Assembly: GCA_942490925.1 (NCBI GenBank) | Contig: CALNYX010000011.1 | Span: 1-26,130, forward strand | Reading direction: 5' to 3' | Length of the DNA: 26,130 nucleotides | From: CALNYX01 sp942490925 | GTDB lineage: Bacteria; Chlamydiota; Chlamydiia; Chlamydiales; JAAKFR01 | Shown: positions 1-7,861 of the stretch, piece after piece | Numbering within the stretch: position 1 is the first letter of the stretch | Layout: each line of letters opens with the position of its first letter | Notes under the pieces: generated by a model | Told to the model about the DNA's origin: nothing | Seen by the model: the letters and a program-made list of their open reading frames with translations, nothing else | Databases searched by the model: none | Translations under genes and position numbers: made by a program

Positions 1-103
1 ATTTACTGAGTTTAATTTGCTTGTAACTGATTTAATTTTTTGATTAAGTTGTTTAACTGACCTTATTTGATTTTCTCCAAAATTGCGCTATTTGAATAAA
101 ACT

Positions 104-181
104 TATGGGGAATAGTATGGGGAATAACTCCTCTTCATACCACGTATTTTGATCCGCCGTGTATATAAAAATGTGGGGAAT
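104..181 (+). repeat. Left-end TRTGGGGAAT repeats, putative integrase arm-type sites
   Basis: TATGGGGAAT occurs at 104-113 and 116-125 (12-bp period), and TGTGGGGAAT at 172-181. The last copy overlaps the GGGGA that serves as the integrase ribosome-binding site. Three related copies in the same orientation lie at the right end of the window, two of them with the same 12-bp spacing. Tandem short sites at both element ends are typical of the arm-binding domain of tyrosine integrases; their role here is inferred. The AT-rich stretch before them carries ACTGA followed by TTA/TTT runs at 5, 26 and 56, which I cannot assign. Confidence 0.5.
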
Positions 182-188
182 ACGATCG

Positions 189-1295
189 ATGGCAACAGTT
201 AAACGACATAAGACAGATTACAAAGGCGTGTTTTTCATCGAAGGGAAAGACCCAAGTACTGGCGTTCCTGAGAGAATTTTTTACATTCGTTACTATAAGA
301 ATGGAAAGTCTGTTGAGGAAAAGGCAGGCCGACAACACAAAGATAGAATGTCACCAGCCAAGGCTAATAGACTGCGCGTTCTTCGGCTTTCTGGAAAGGC
401 TGACTCCAACAATGAGCGGAGAGCAAAGCAGCGTGATGATCGAAGTACAAAGACAGTGGAACGTCTTTGGGAAGCCTTTTATGAGTACAAGCGTTCTAAT
501 CGAAGCATTAATGATGATCGCAATAGATGGAACAGATATTTGTTGAATGATTTCGGGAAGAAATTGCCTGAAGAGGTTGTTACAACTGACGTTGATAAGC
601 TGCGGGCTAGGCTTGAAGATAAAAGGCTTGCTCCAGCGACTGTGAAACAGGCTTTAGTGTTGCTGAAACGGATTTTAAATTTTGGAGCAAAGCGCGGCCT
701 ATGTGCGCCTATTAATATTTCTACATTACACTTTGAAATGCCGAAGCTTAACAACATGAGAACAGAAGATCTTAACAAAGAACAGCTCGCAAGTTTATTT
801 CATGTTCTTGAAAACGATCCAAATAGAATGATCGCAAACATGATGCTGTTGGCTCTTTATACGGGAATGCGTAAGGGAGAAATATATAAATTAAAATGGG
901 AACATGTAGACTTCGAGCGTGCGTCCATCTTTCTTGAGGCTCCAAAGGGACAAACTGATCAACGTATTCCTCTCAACTCAGCTGCCAGAAAAGTGCTTGA
1001 AGCCCAAATGCATTCAGAAAGTGAATATGTATTTTACGGTCGAAAGAAAGGGCGGCTGCGTGAAGTGAAGTCTTTTAGAAGGATTTGTAGAGAAGCAGGG
1101 CTTCCAGAATCTTTTCGACCAATGCACGGGCTGCGGCATGTTTTTGCATCATCCCTCGCAAGTTCCGGCAAGGTCGATATGTTTGCGCTTCAGAAGTTGC
1201 TTACGCATAAAACACCAGCAATGGTTCAGCGTTATGCTCATTTGAGAGATGATGCTTTGAAGAATGCTTCCGAGGTTATTGGAGATAGTTATTAG
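189..1295 (+). CDS. int: Tyrosine recombinase / site-specific integrase
   Basis: Catalyses integration and excision of the element by DNA strand exchange through a 3'-phosphotyrosine intermediate. From the ATG at 189 the protein has 368 residues. Residues 1-90 are a basic arm-binding-type N-terminus, followed by a helical core-binding domain (about 95-185) and a catalytic domain. The active-site set is complete: R228 (in TGMRKGE), H313-x-x-R316 (HGLRH), H340 (THKTP) and nucleophile Y349 (QRYAHL). An upstream in-frame ATG at 159 would add ten residues, but 189 is preferred because GGGGA lies 9 bases before it and MATVKRHKT looks like a natural start. It faces into the island and ends at a terminator. 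A TRTGGGGAAT site overlaps its ribosome-binding site, so the integrase may repress itself (inference). Confidence 0.95.
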   Translation: MATVKRHKTDYKGVFFIEGKDPSTGVPERIFYIRYYKNGKSVEEKAGRQHKDRMSPAKANRLRVLRLSGKADSNNERRAKQRDDRSTKTVERLWEAFYEYKRSNRSINDDRNRWNRYLLNDFGKKLPEEVVTTDVDKLRARLEDKRLAPATVKQALVLLKRILNFGAKRGLCAPINISTLHFEMPKLNNMRTEDLNKEQLASLFHVLENDPNRMIANMMLLALYTGMRKGEIYKLKWEHVDFERASIFLEAPKGQTDQRIPLNSAARKVLEAQMHSESEYVFYGRKKGRLREVKSFRRICREAGLPESFRPMHGLRHVFASSLASSGKVDMFALQKLLTHKTPAMVQRYAHLRDDALKNASEVIGDSY

Positions 1296-1319
1296 TTGTA
1301 AGATATAAGAATGAGAAAC

Positions 1320-1349
1320 GCCTACCTGGTTAACTAGGTGGGCTTTTTT
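1320..1349 (+). terminator. Rho-independent terminator of int
   Basis: GCCTACCT (1320-1327) pairs with AGGTGGGC (1336-1343) with one G-T wobble around an 8-nt loop, followed by six T. It lies 24 bases after the integrase stop codon. Confidence 0.85.
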
Positions 1350-1699
1350 ATTATTAGGTTTTGTGTTGGAAAAACAGGCAGTAGGGTTACTGTGGTGTTT
1401 TAGTTAAAAGCCAGCCGTAGCCACATTCTCATTCATACACCTTCTTTGCTGTCCCCTGAGAGTAAACGCGCTTATTAAAACAAATTATTCAGAGGACGAT
1501 TCAATGCTTGGTAAAGAATCTGAAAGCAGGCAACTTGTTGCCAACCATGCAATAAGTTGCCTGTTTTTTGAGCAATAAGTTGCCAGCTTGTTTGGAGGGT
1601 GGTTCTAACTATTTGAGAATAGAAGGCTTTTATAAATTGTATGAATTTTGCTTAGCTCGTACTTGGTCATTCCAATTTATAAAAGAAGGATAGGTAATT
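1350..1699 (+). promoter_or_regulatory. Leader region with competing hairpins (attenuator-like)
   Basis: This 350-base stretch has no large gene. Segment 1, GGCAACTTGTTGC (1529-1541), can pair with segment 2, GCAATAAGTTGCC (1549-1561). The flanking CA/TG extends this to a 15-bp stem with a 7-nt loop, followed by T6 at 1564-1569, which gives a terminator shape. Segment 3, at 1572-1584, is an identical copy of segment 2. It could pair with segment 1 instead, which would leave the T-run in a loop. A tiny ORF with a plausible ribosome-binding site (1504-1578) runs through the hairpin. The structure lies upstream of the GTG start at 1700, which is preceded by AGAAGGA. Regulation by attenuation is an inference. 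Confidence 0.4.
1504..1578 (+). CDS. Possible 24-residue leader peptide
   Basis: The ATG at 1504 is preceded by AGAGGA with suitable spacing. Its 24 codons read through both arms of the hairpin at 1527-1563 and stop at TAA 1576-1578, just inside the third repeat segment. The predicted peptide resembles no protein I know. A translating ribosome would cover the first hairpin arm, which is what a leader peptide in an attenuator does. It could equally be chance or a remnant of a deleted gene, so confidence is low. Confidence 0.25.
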   Translation: MLGKESESRQLVANHAISCLFFEQ

Positions 1700-3202
1700 G
1701 TGAGTCTTCGGCTTGTGGCATCCAGTGCAATGTTTGCAGATGATGCAAGAAAAATAGTTCGCCCTTATGTGGCAGTTCGTAAGCTTCGTGATTCGTTTAG
1801 TTCCTCTTGGATTACTATTCAAGGATTTGGGCAGTATGTTACACCTTTGGGAAATCGAGATATTCAGTTAAATAAGCTAGTACGGGATGTTGAAGAAGGT
1901 AGGGTTTTTTTACTGGATGATTCAAGCGGCTTTGGAGTCGTGGAAGGCTGCATTGGCGGTAGTGATAGTTTTTGTTCAAGAGTGAATGCGATAAAAAGCT
2001 CTGGCAAACGACGGCCAATGTCTGGCGTCAGTTATCAGCCTGTAGATTGTTCCGTTAATATTGATGAATATACTCCAGAACCTATTAAGCCGGAAGAACC
2101 AGCCGAACAGCAAGAAAGAACAGAGTTTTTATGCGGTTGGTCTGAGTCTCAAAAGAGTCAATCAAAAGTTGATGTGATTGCTGCCTTGCTTCCAAGTAAA
2201 TATCAGCAGGATAAACGATCGTTTATAGATAGGCATAATGATCATTTGAAGAGCCATGTTCGAGAAGGTGAGATAATTGTTCTTCCTACGCGGGAGCCAA
2301 AGACCGATGAAGAAGTAGCGGAGCTGAATGAGCTAAAAATTGAGGCACGGAAGGTCTCAACAGCGTTACACTCAGTTAGTGAAGAAGAGGCACAAGTTGC
2401 GGTACGTTTTTTTCCTTTACTTGATTATTTTGGGACAAAGGAGTTTTACGAAGAGTCGCTTGCCGTAACAGGAAGTATCGTTGCAGGTTTTGGGGCATTT
2501 TTTGAATCCATTGAGGAGACCTTTAGGGCGATTAACAAGCTTTATATTGATGAAGTCGCGTCTCTTGGTTCTGCAAAATTACTTTCAGAAGCTTTTTACA
2601 CTAGCCGCGCAAAATTATTTAAGCAACTGGATTCAGGATTACACAGATTAACATTTAATTGCGTTGGAATTCCCGTATTTAAAAAATTGAAAAATACTCT
2701 TGGCTTATCGGTAAAAAGTGTCGTCTATCATGGCAAAGATATGCTTAATATTGATGGAGTACTCAAGAGCTTTGCTCCACGGATAAATGCGGTTGTTAAG
2801 TGGATAAAGGGAACAAAAACGTTGGGAGTCGTTGGGGCAGTTTTGGGTTCTTTGACATCCATTCCTGTAATCGCAGAGGCTTTTACTTCAGAGAAAGGGC
2901 GACCAGTGAAGACGGTTTCAGTTGAAGCTGCAGCAATTTATGGTGGGTATACAGGGGGTAACCTAGGTGCTCAGGTCGGTGCAGGGTTAGCAACATTAGT
3001 TGTTGGAGCAGTAAGCGGTGGTCCTATTACGTTAGGGATTGCAATTATTGTAGGAGGTGCCATTGGTGCATATTACGGCGCTCTGTTAGGAAGCGACATT
3101 TTCAAATGGGCAGCGGAATCTTTCTTTGATTTTACTGATAGTGTTATTGAGTACGCAGAAGAACATGGTGGCTTTTTTAGCTGGAATGTTGATCAAATAT
3201 AA
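1700..3202 (+). CDS. Unrecognised protein with LysM-like segment and glycine-rich membrane domain; candidate membrane-active toxin
   Basis: The protein has 500 residues and a GTG start with AGAAGGA upstream. I do not recognise the family as a whole. No N-terminal signal peptide is visible. Residues about 157-197 have a LysM-like pattern ending in GEIIVLPTREP. Residues about 210-340 are charged and helical. From about 373 to 472 it becomes hydrophobic and glycine/alanine-rich (GVVGAVLGS; GGYTGGNLGAQVGAG; IIVGGAIGAYYGALLG), a glycine-zipper pattern seen in pore-forming and membrane-inserting toxins. Two small paralogous membrane proteins follow after 18 bp and before one shared terminator, so the three genes probably form an operon. 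The toxin role, perhaps as a secretion-system effector or bacteriocin-like protein, is inferred from architecture and context only. A structural or phage-related membrane protein is an alternative. Confidence 0.6.
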   Translation: MSLRLVASSAMFADDARKIVRPYVAVRKLRDSFSSSWITIQGFGQYVTPLGNRDIQLNKLVRDVEEGRVFLLDDSSGFGVVEGCIGGSDSFCSRVNAIKSSGKRRPMSGVSYQPVDCSVNIDEYTPEPIKPEEPAEQQERTEFLCGWSESQKSQSKVDVIAALLPSKYQQDKRSFIDRHNDHLKSHVREGEIIVLPTREPKTDEEVAELNELKIEARKVSTALHSVSEEEAQVAVRFFPLLDYFGTKEFYEESLAVTGSIVAGFGAFFESIEETFRAINKLYIDEVASLGSAKLLSEAFYTSRAKLFKQLDSGLHRLTFNCVGIPVFKKLKNTLGLSVKSVVYHGKDMLNIDGVLKSFAPRINAVVKWIKGTKTLGVVGAVLGSLTSIPVIAEAFTSEKGRPVKTVSVEAAAIYGGYTGGNLGAQVGAGLATLVVGAVSGGPITLGIAIIVGGAIGAYYGALLGSDIFKWAAESFFDFTDSVIEYAEEHGGFFSWNVDQI

Positions 3203-3220
3203 GAGGGTATAAGAGGCAAT

Positions 3221-3571
3221 ATGATGAGCGGTGTTTTTTTAGAAATGAGAACTATCATGGGGGATGGCCTTTTTATCCCCTTAATGGCTTTTACAACGAT
3301 TTATTTAGTAAATTTTGGATATATTCATGGGCGTGGAATCAAGAAGCTGGATGCATATTTTGAAAATGGAAAAGATTATAATGATACATGGACACTTTCA
3401 GCGACTTTTCGATTTGGTACGTATTGCCAAGAGTTCATTAGAGGCAAATTGAAAGTTGAAGACCATAATATGAGATGGTGGATGTATTTTAATGCACTTG
3501 GTTATATATTGTTTTGTGTTCAACTGGGCTGTTATGTTTTGCTGTCTATCTATTTAAATTTTTTAAGTTAG
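3221..3571 (+). CDS. Small two-TM membrane protein, paralogue 1 (candidate immunity protein)
   Basis: The protein has 116 residues, with AGAGG upstream of ATGATG. A hydrophobic segment at about residues 15-35 is followed by a polar core, then a second hydrophobic segment at about 88-114. The core shares 24 of 31 residues with the next gene, from GIKKLDAYF through GKDY, DTWT and FRF to YC. No known domain is recognised. Position directly behind a candidate membrane toxin, small size, two membrane spans and tandem duplication fit immunity proteins that protect the inner membrane. This is inference, and a role as an accessory subunit of the upstream protein is also possible. Confidence 0.6.
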   Translation: MMSGVFLEMRTIMGDGLFIPLMAFTTIYLVNFGYIHGRGIKKLDAYFENGKDYNDTWTLSATFRFGTYCQEFIRGKLKVEDHNMRWWMYFNALGYILFCVQLGCYVLLSIYLNFLS

Positions 3572-3572
3572 T

Positions 3573-3962
3573 TTGGCTAACGTAAAAAGTATGGAACAGG
3601 CCGTTATTGAGCAAGCGGTAGATATCGTTATGGAGTTTCTTGGAGACGGAATAATGATTCCATGCGGGCTAATTTTGATGAGTTTTTCAGTAAATTTTAT
3701 GTATATCTCTGCTAGTGGAATTAAAAAATTGGATGCCTATTTTGCTGATGGAAAAGACTACAAAGATACTTGGACAATTTCTGCAAATTTTCGTTTCCTT
3801 AAGTATTGCGAGCAATACTTATTTGGGCGTTTGGGAAAGCCGAAAAATGGAATGAAGCTTTGGATGCGATTTAATGTGCTCGGGTACATTCTTACAGGTG
3901 CTTTTCTTGTCGCTACAATTAGTTTGGCTTTTTGTTTGAAAATTTCTAGCTGGATGAGCTAG
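3573..3962 (+). CDS. Small two-TM membrane protein, paralogue 2 (candidate immunity protein)
   Basis: Paralogue of the preceding gene with the same layout: TM at about residues 27-48, a polar core with GIKKLDAYFADGKDY and DTWTISANFRF, and TM at about 100-125. The longest reading starts at a TTG one base after the stop of paralogue 1 and gives 129 residues. The ATG at 3591 would give a protein six residues shorter and begins MEQAVIEQ. Neither start has a strong ribosome-binding site, so translation is probably coupled to paralogue 1. The divergent termini and conserved core suggest an old duplication, as seen when immunity genes diversify. Function is not established. Confidence 0.6.
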   Translation: MANVKSMEQAVIEQAVDIVMEFLGDGIMIPCGLILMSFSVNFMYISASGIKKLDAYFADGKDYKDTWTISANFRFLKYCEQYLFGRLGKPKNGMKLWMRFNVLGYILTGAFLVATISLAFCLKISSWMS

Positions 3963-3969
3963 TAGAAAA

Positions 3970-3994
3970 AGCCCTCCTAGGAGGGCTTTTTTTT
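3970..3994. terminator. Bidirectional terminator between convergent genes
   Basis: A perfect palindrome AGCCCTCCTAGGAGGGCT at 3970-3987 is followed by T8 on the plus strand and flanked by A-runs on the left, so it can also stop the minus-strand GIY-YIG gene. It separates the candidate toxin cassette from the restriction locus. Confidence 0.85.
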
Positions 3995-4039
3995 ATGAGA
4001 AGACTAATTGTTGGCAGAGGTGCATTACAGAGTGAGCGT

Positions 4040-4906
4040 TTAAGCAGTATTGTTTTCCTGCTCTTGAAGTTTTTTCAACGTTCTTCCATTTTTATCTCTC
4101 CACTCTGTCCTGCCGTTGGCTGATCTGCCTAAGACAACATCTGCGGCCATGCTGGGAGATTTGAAAATATAGTCTTGAGCGAACGTGAATTTGTTCGAAT
4201 CTTCACGTATGACTGTTTTTGCTCGTAAATCTTTTCGAATGGTTCGCACTCTGTCAGAAAGGCTAGGCGTTTCTGTTAATGATGCTTCAGAACCGGCTGT
4301 TACAACAAACCCTTTTGAGGATTCGTATCCAGTCGCTTTTAAGCCTTTGCCGGATGCGTAGAGCATGGTGATGTTGTTTTTCTCTGTTTCGTCCGGTTTA
4401 TCAAAAATAGACAGCCCCACTAAGGGAACGATTCTTAGAACATCAATAAGAAAGCTCTCAACGTCTGCGGTGTCAGCTTTGGATAATGTAGGTCGGCTGG
4501 AGCCATTAGAGTTTGTAAGATTTGATTTCTTAGCCTCTTTTGCAAGCTGGAGTAAGCGGCTTTCAAGATATTTTACGTGAGCCTTGTTAAGGCTGCCGTC
4601 TTTGGAAGCAAAGAAGATTCCCCAGTCCCAGAAGTCTTTTTCTGCGTAGTGGCTATTTAGTCGGTTCAGAACCGGATCGCCTTCACCAATGTAGACAGCA
4701 GGCAAGCTACTTTCGTCATCAATGCCGACCAGAATGTACACGCCCGTTGAAGAAAATTCTTCTTCTTTCGATGCCGTTTTGTATCCGGCTCTTGTGAAGG
4801 CAACACCTACCCCCGTCCAGTTTGAGCGTGAAATAATGCGTAATCCTTCCGGATCACCGTCAGGGAGAAACATGTGGATGGAGAATGGCTGTTTTCCGGA
4901 AAGCAT
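4040..4906 (-). CDS. GIY-YIG nuclease family protein with C-terminal DUF4357
   Basis: The protein has 288 residues. The start has AAGGA six bases upstream of the ATG. The GIY-YIG core is visible: GVY at 55-57, YIG at 72-74, R82 and a candidate metal-binding E115 in a helix (KYLESRLLQ). Residues about 195-282 match the DUF4357 pattern (SPSMAADVVLGRSANGRTEW). Proteins of this architecture often lie beside type I restriction systems, and here the gene is divergent from hsdM across 209 bp. It may be a nuclease or a DNA-binding accessory; its role in restriction is not proven. It ends convergently against the preceding cassette. Confidence 0.85.
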   Translation of the reverse strand: MLSGKQPFSIHMFLPDGDPEGLRIISRSNWTGVGVAFTRAGYKTASKEEEFSSTGVYILVGIDDESSLPAVYIGEGDPVLNRLNSHYAEKDFWDWGIFFASKDGSLNKAHVKYLESRLLQLAKEAKKSNLTNSNGSSRPTLSKADTADVESFLIDVLRIVPLVGLSIFDKPDETEKNNITMLYASGKGLKATGYESSKGFVVTAGSEASLTETPSLSDRVRTIRKDLRAKTVIREDSNKFTFAQDYIFKSPSMAADVVLGRSANGRTEWRDKNGRTLKKLQEQENNTA

Positions 4907-5115
4907 GGTGTTCCTTTCTATGTGCTGAAAATGATTGATAACTCGTTACTGCTTTTTCAGTAAATTAATAGTGTTGTCAATTGTTGCAACGTCTCAGTCT
5001 CATCTATGTCCTGTCATTCTTCTGTTTAATCAGCCCTTTTCTTCCTTATCTTACTGAAGTAAGTAGCGGGTACGTATTTTACGTATACCACGAATAATCA
5101 ATTGGATTTCTATAT
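4907..5115. promoter_or_regulatory. Divergent promoter region between GIY-YIG gene and hsdM
   Basis: No gene is seen in these 209 bp. An inverted repeat TTACTG-(6)-CAGTAA lies at 4946-4963. TACGTAT occurs twice in direct order at 5071-5077 and 5080-5086, each containing the palindrome TACGTA, 30-45 bp before hsdM. Either could be an operator. I cannot place the -35/-10 boxes with confidence. Confidence 0.35.
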
Positions 5116-6609
5116 ATGCCTACTTCTTCTGTCCTTACCCAGTCTTCGCTGGAAAGTTACCTTTGGGGTGCTGCGGATATCTTGCGCGGCAAGATCGATA
5201 GCTCAGACTACAAGCATTACATTTTCGGACTGCTGTTCTTTAAACGTCTTTCTGATGTTTGGCAGGAAGAATATGACGAACGTCTTGCAGAGTTTGGTGA
5301 CAGCGAAATGGCTGCTGACCCTGAAATGCACCGCTTTCATATTCCAGAAGAATCGTTTTGGAAGAACGTGCGGGAGAAGACGAGCAACATTGGTGAAGCT
5401 CTTAATACAGCCTTTCATGCCATTGAAGACGCGAACCAGCGCTTGCAGGGTATCTTTCAGGATGTAGACTTTAACAACAAGCAGCGTTTTCCAGATGAGA
5501 CGCTTGAATTGTTGTTACAGCATTTCGATAAATACACACTGCGTAAGCAGGATGTAACAGCGGATATGCTGGGTAATGCGTATGAATATCTTATTGCTAA
5601 GTTTGCGGATGATGCAGGCAAAAAGGGCGGCGAGTTCTACACTCCTAAAGAGGTTGTACGCCTTATTGTAGATGTGCTTGAGCCAGAAGAGCAGATGTCT
5701 ATTTATGACCCGACTTGTGGCTCTGGCGGCATGCTGCTTGAGTCTGTGCATCATCTTGAACGTAAGGGACAAAATGCGCGAACTTTGCGCTTACGTGGTC
5801 AGGAAATGAACCTGAATACGTGGGCAATCTGCAAGATGAACCTGTTCCTGCACGACATTGAAGATGCAGACATCAGACGCGGTGACACGTTGCGTGACCC
5901 TAAGCATCTGATCGGTGAATCTAAAACGCTCATGACTTTTGATCGCGTAATCGCGAACCCTCCGTTCTCCTTGAAAGCATGGGGTAATGAAATTTGGAAA
6001 GACGGCGATGCGTTTAACCGTGACGGCTTCGGTTGTCCTCCAAAGTCGTATGGCGACCTCGCTTTTGTGCAGCATATGATCACGAGTCTTAACGATAATG
6101 GTCGTCTCGGCGTGGTGCTACCACATGGTATTCTTTTCCGTGGTGGTGCAGAGGGTAAAATCCGTAAGGCAATTTTGCAGCAGGATTTAATTGAAGGCAT
6201 CATCGGTCTGCCAAGTAACTTGTTCTACGGTACTGGCATTCCGGCTTGTATTCTTGTGATCAACAAGAACAAGCCAGCCGAGCGCAAAGAAAAGATCATC
6301 ATCGTTAACGGTGAAAAAGAATTTAAAGATGGCAAAAATCAGAACACGCTGACTGCCGAGAACGTCGAACGCCTCGCAACTGGCTTTAAACAGTTCGCAG
6401 ACGAAGATTTGTTTGCGCGTGTTGTGACTCGTGAAGATGTCGCCGCGAATGACTGGAATTTGAACATCGCCCGCTACGTCGATACCACCCCGCCACCGGA
6501 GCCAATCGATACTGCCGCCGAATTACACAAGTTGAAAGAGTTGGCTACAAAGCGGGACGAAGCAGAAAAAGTCATGATGAAGTTCCTCGAGGAGCTTGGC
6601 TATGAGTAG
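5116..6609 (+). CDS. hsdM: Type I restriction-modification methyltransferase subunit
   Basis: The protein has 497 residues, the usual length for HsdM. It transfers methyl from S-adenosylmethionine to adenine N6 within the site chosen by HsdS, in an M2S complex. An N-terminal helical HsdM domain (about 1-140) precedes the N6-methyltransferase domain. The SAM-binding motif is DPTCGSGG from residue 198 and the catalytic motif IV is NPPF at 281-284. The GGEFYTPKEV segment just before is typical of the family. The start at 5116 lacks a strong ribosome-binding site, but MPTSSVLTQSSLESYLWGAA is a normal HsdM beginning. It overlaps the start of hsdS by 8 bp, implying coupled translation. No key residue is missing. 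Confidence 0.96.
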   Translation: MPTSSVLTQSSLESYLWGAADILRGKIDSSDYKHYIFGLLFFKRLSDVWQEEYDERLAEFGDSEMAADPEMHRFHIPEESFWKNVREKTSNIGEALNTAFHAIEDANQRLQGIFQDVDFNNKQRFPDETLELLLQHFDKYTLRKQDVTADMLGNAYEYLIAKFADDAGKKGGEFYTPKEVVRLIVDVLEPEEQMSIYDPTCGSGGMLLESVHHLERKGQNARTLRLRGQEMNLNTWAICKMNLFLHDIEDADIRRGDTLRDPKHLIGESKTLMTFDRVIANPPFSLKAWGNEIWKDGDAFNRDGFGCPPKSYGDLAFVQHMITSLNDNGRLGVVLPHGILFRGGAEGKIRKAILQQDLIEGIIGLPSNLFYGTGIPACILVINKNKPAERKEKIIIVNGEKEFKDGKNQNTLTAENVERLATGFKQFADEDLFARVVTREDVAANDWNLNIARYVDTTPPPEPIDTAAELHKLKELATKRDEAEKVMMKFLEELGYE

Positions 6610-7849
6610 GGTTCCTGAGGGGTGGGGCGTAGAGAAATTAGTTTCTTTGTCCACGACTAAAATTAGTAATGGAATATTTAATGACCCACAGAAAGTAGGC
6701 GAGGGTGCTCCATTGATCAATGTGGTAGACCTATATACCCCTCGTCGAATTAATGTTGTGCAATTGAAGAAGCTTAGTGTTTCTGATTCGGAAAAGGGGC
6801 GGTTCGAAGTAAGTAAGGGTGATCTGCTTTTTACAAGGTCATCTTTGAAACTTGAGGGGATAGCGCATTGTAATATTTATGAATCAGAACATAGAGGCGT
6901 TGTTTATGAATGCCATATCATGCGAGTGCGTCCAGATGGTTCTTTAGTAGATGCCAGGTACTTGCATGAATTTTGTCTGAGCAATGAAGCTCGGAAGTAT
7001 TTTATGTCTCATGCAAAGACTGGGACGATGACTACTATGGACCAAAAGAGCCTTGGTGGTTTGAATGTTTTACTTCCCCCACTCCCAGAACAAAAACGTA
7101 TTGCTGCCATTTTGAGCAGTGTTGATGACGCCATTGCTGCAACTGAAGCAGTGATTGAACAGACACAGCGTGTTAAAGAAGGCTTGCTGCAAGACTTACT
7201 GACTCGTGGTGTTGGACATACTCGCTTTAAGCAGACAGAGATTGGCGAGATTCCTGAGGGGTGGGAGGTTAAGCAGCTCGGTAGTTATTTGGACTATATT
7301 TCTTATGGCTTTACGAACCCAATGCCTACTACAGATGAAGGGCCATTCATGGTGACTGCGAAGGATATAAATCACGGAAAAATACAGTACGACACTGCAA
7401 GACATACCTCTGGTGCTGCTTATGAGGATCTTTTGACTGATAAAAGTCGTCCTAAAGTCGATGATGTTTTGTTAACAAAAGATGGAACACTTGGCCGAGT
7501 TTGCGTGGTAGATAAAGAGGGTGTTTGTATTAATCAATCTGTTGCAGTGTTAAGAGTAAATTCAAAAATTTTGCCGCAATTCTTGTTCTATTTATTGTCT
7601 GCTCCGCAGTATCAGATGGAGATGCTGAAGAATGCTGGTGGGTCAACAATTAAGCATATTTATATTACGGTGGTTGATAAGATGTCTGTGGCTGTCCCCC
7701 CGATTAAAGAGCAAAAACAAATTTGTGATTTACTTAAGAATGTTATTGAACACGATGATCTGGTCAAGGAACAGCTTTGTTCACTTCAGAAAACAAAACG
7801 CGGCCTCATGCAAGACTTACTTTCGGGTGATGTGCGTGTTGCAGTGTAA
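6602..7849 (+). CDS. hsdS: Type I restriction-modification specificity subunit
   Basis: Starts at the ATG at 6602 with GGAG seven bases upstream, inside the end of hsdM; an earlier in-frame TTG at 6596 is less likely. The protein has 415 residues, with two target recognition domains (about 1-150 and 215-350). Each begins with the PEGW motif and is followed by a conserved helical spacer (PLPEQKRIAAIL...LLQDLLTRG and PIKEQKQICDLL...LMQDLLSG). The two domains together set a bipartite recognition sequence, which cannot be read from the protein alone. Both repeats are complete, so the subunit looks functional. hsdR follows after a 154-bp gap containing palindromes. Confidence 0.95.
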   Translation: MSRVPEGWGVEKLVSLSTTKISNGIFNDPQKVGEGAPLINVVDLYTPRRINVVQLKKLSVSDSEKGRFEVSKGDLLFTRSSLKLEGIAHCNIYESEHRGVVYECHIMRVRPDGSLVDARYLHEFCLSNEARKYFMSHAKTGTMTTMDQKSLGGLNVLLPPLPEQKRIAAILSSVDDAIAATEAVIEQTQRVKEGLLQDLLTRGVGHTRFKQTEIGEIPEGWEVKQLGSYLDYISYGFTNPMPTTDEGPFMVTAKDINHGKIQYDTARHTSGAAYEDLLTDKSRPKVDDVLLTKDGTLGRVCVVDKEGVCINQSVAVLRVNSKILPQFLFYLLSAPQYQMEMLKNAGGSTIKHIYITVVDKMSVAVPPIKEQKQICDLLKNVIEHDDLVKEQLCSLQKTKRGLMQDLLSGDVRVAV

Positions 7850-7861
7850 CTAAGAATTTCA

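Noticed and set aside
159..188. Longer N-terminus for the integrase from an ATG at 159
   Set aside because: No ribosome-binding site, the extra residues are atypical, and the stretch overlaps the repeat array. The ATG at 189 has GGGGA at good spacing.
1527..1584. CRISPR-like or attachment-site reading of the GCAATAAGTTGCC copies
   Set aside because: Only three related segments exist, one inverted, with no regular spacers and no cas genes. A hairpin leader explains them better.
5102..5467. 121-residue plus-strand frame overlapping the start of hsdM
   Set aside because: Out of frame with hsdM and composed of Cys/Arg-rich, non-protein-like sequence. No sign of a frameshift in hsdM.
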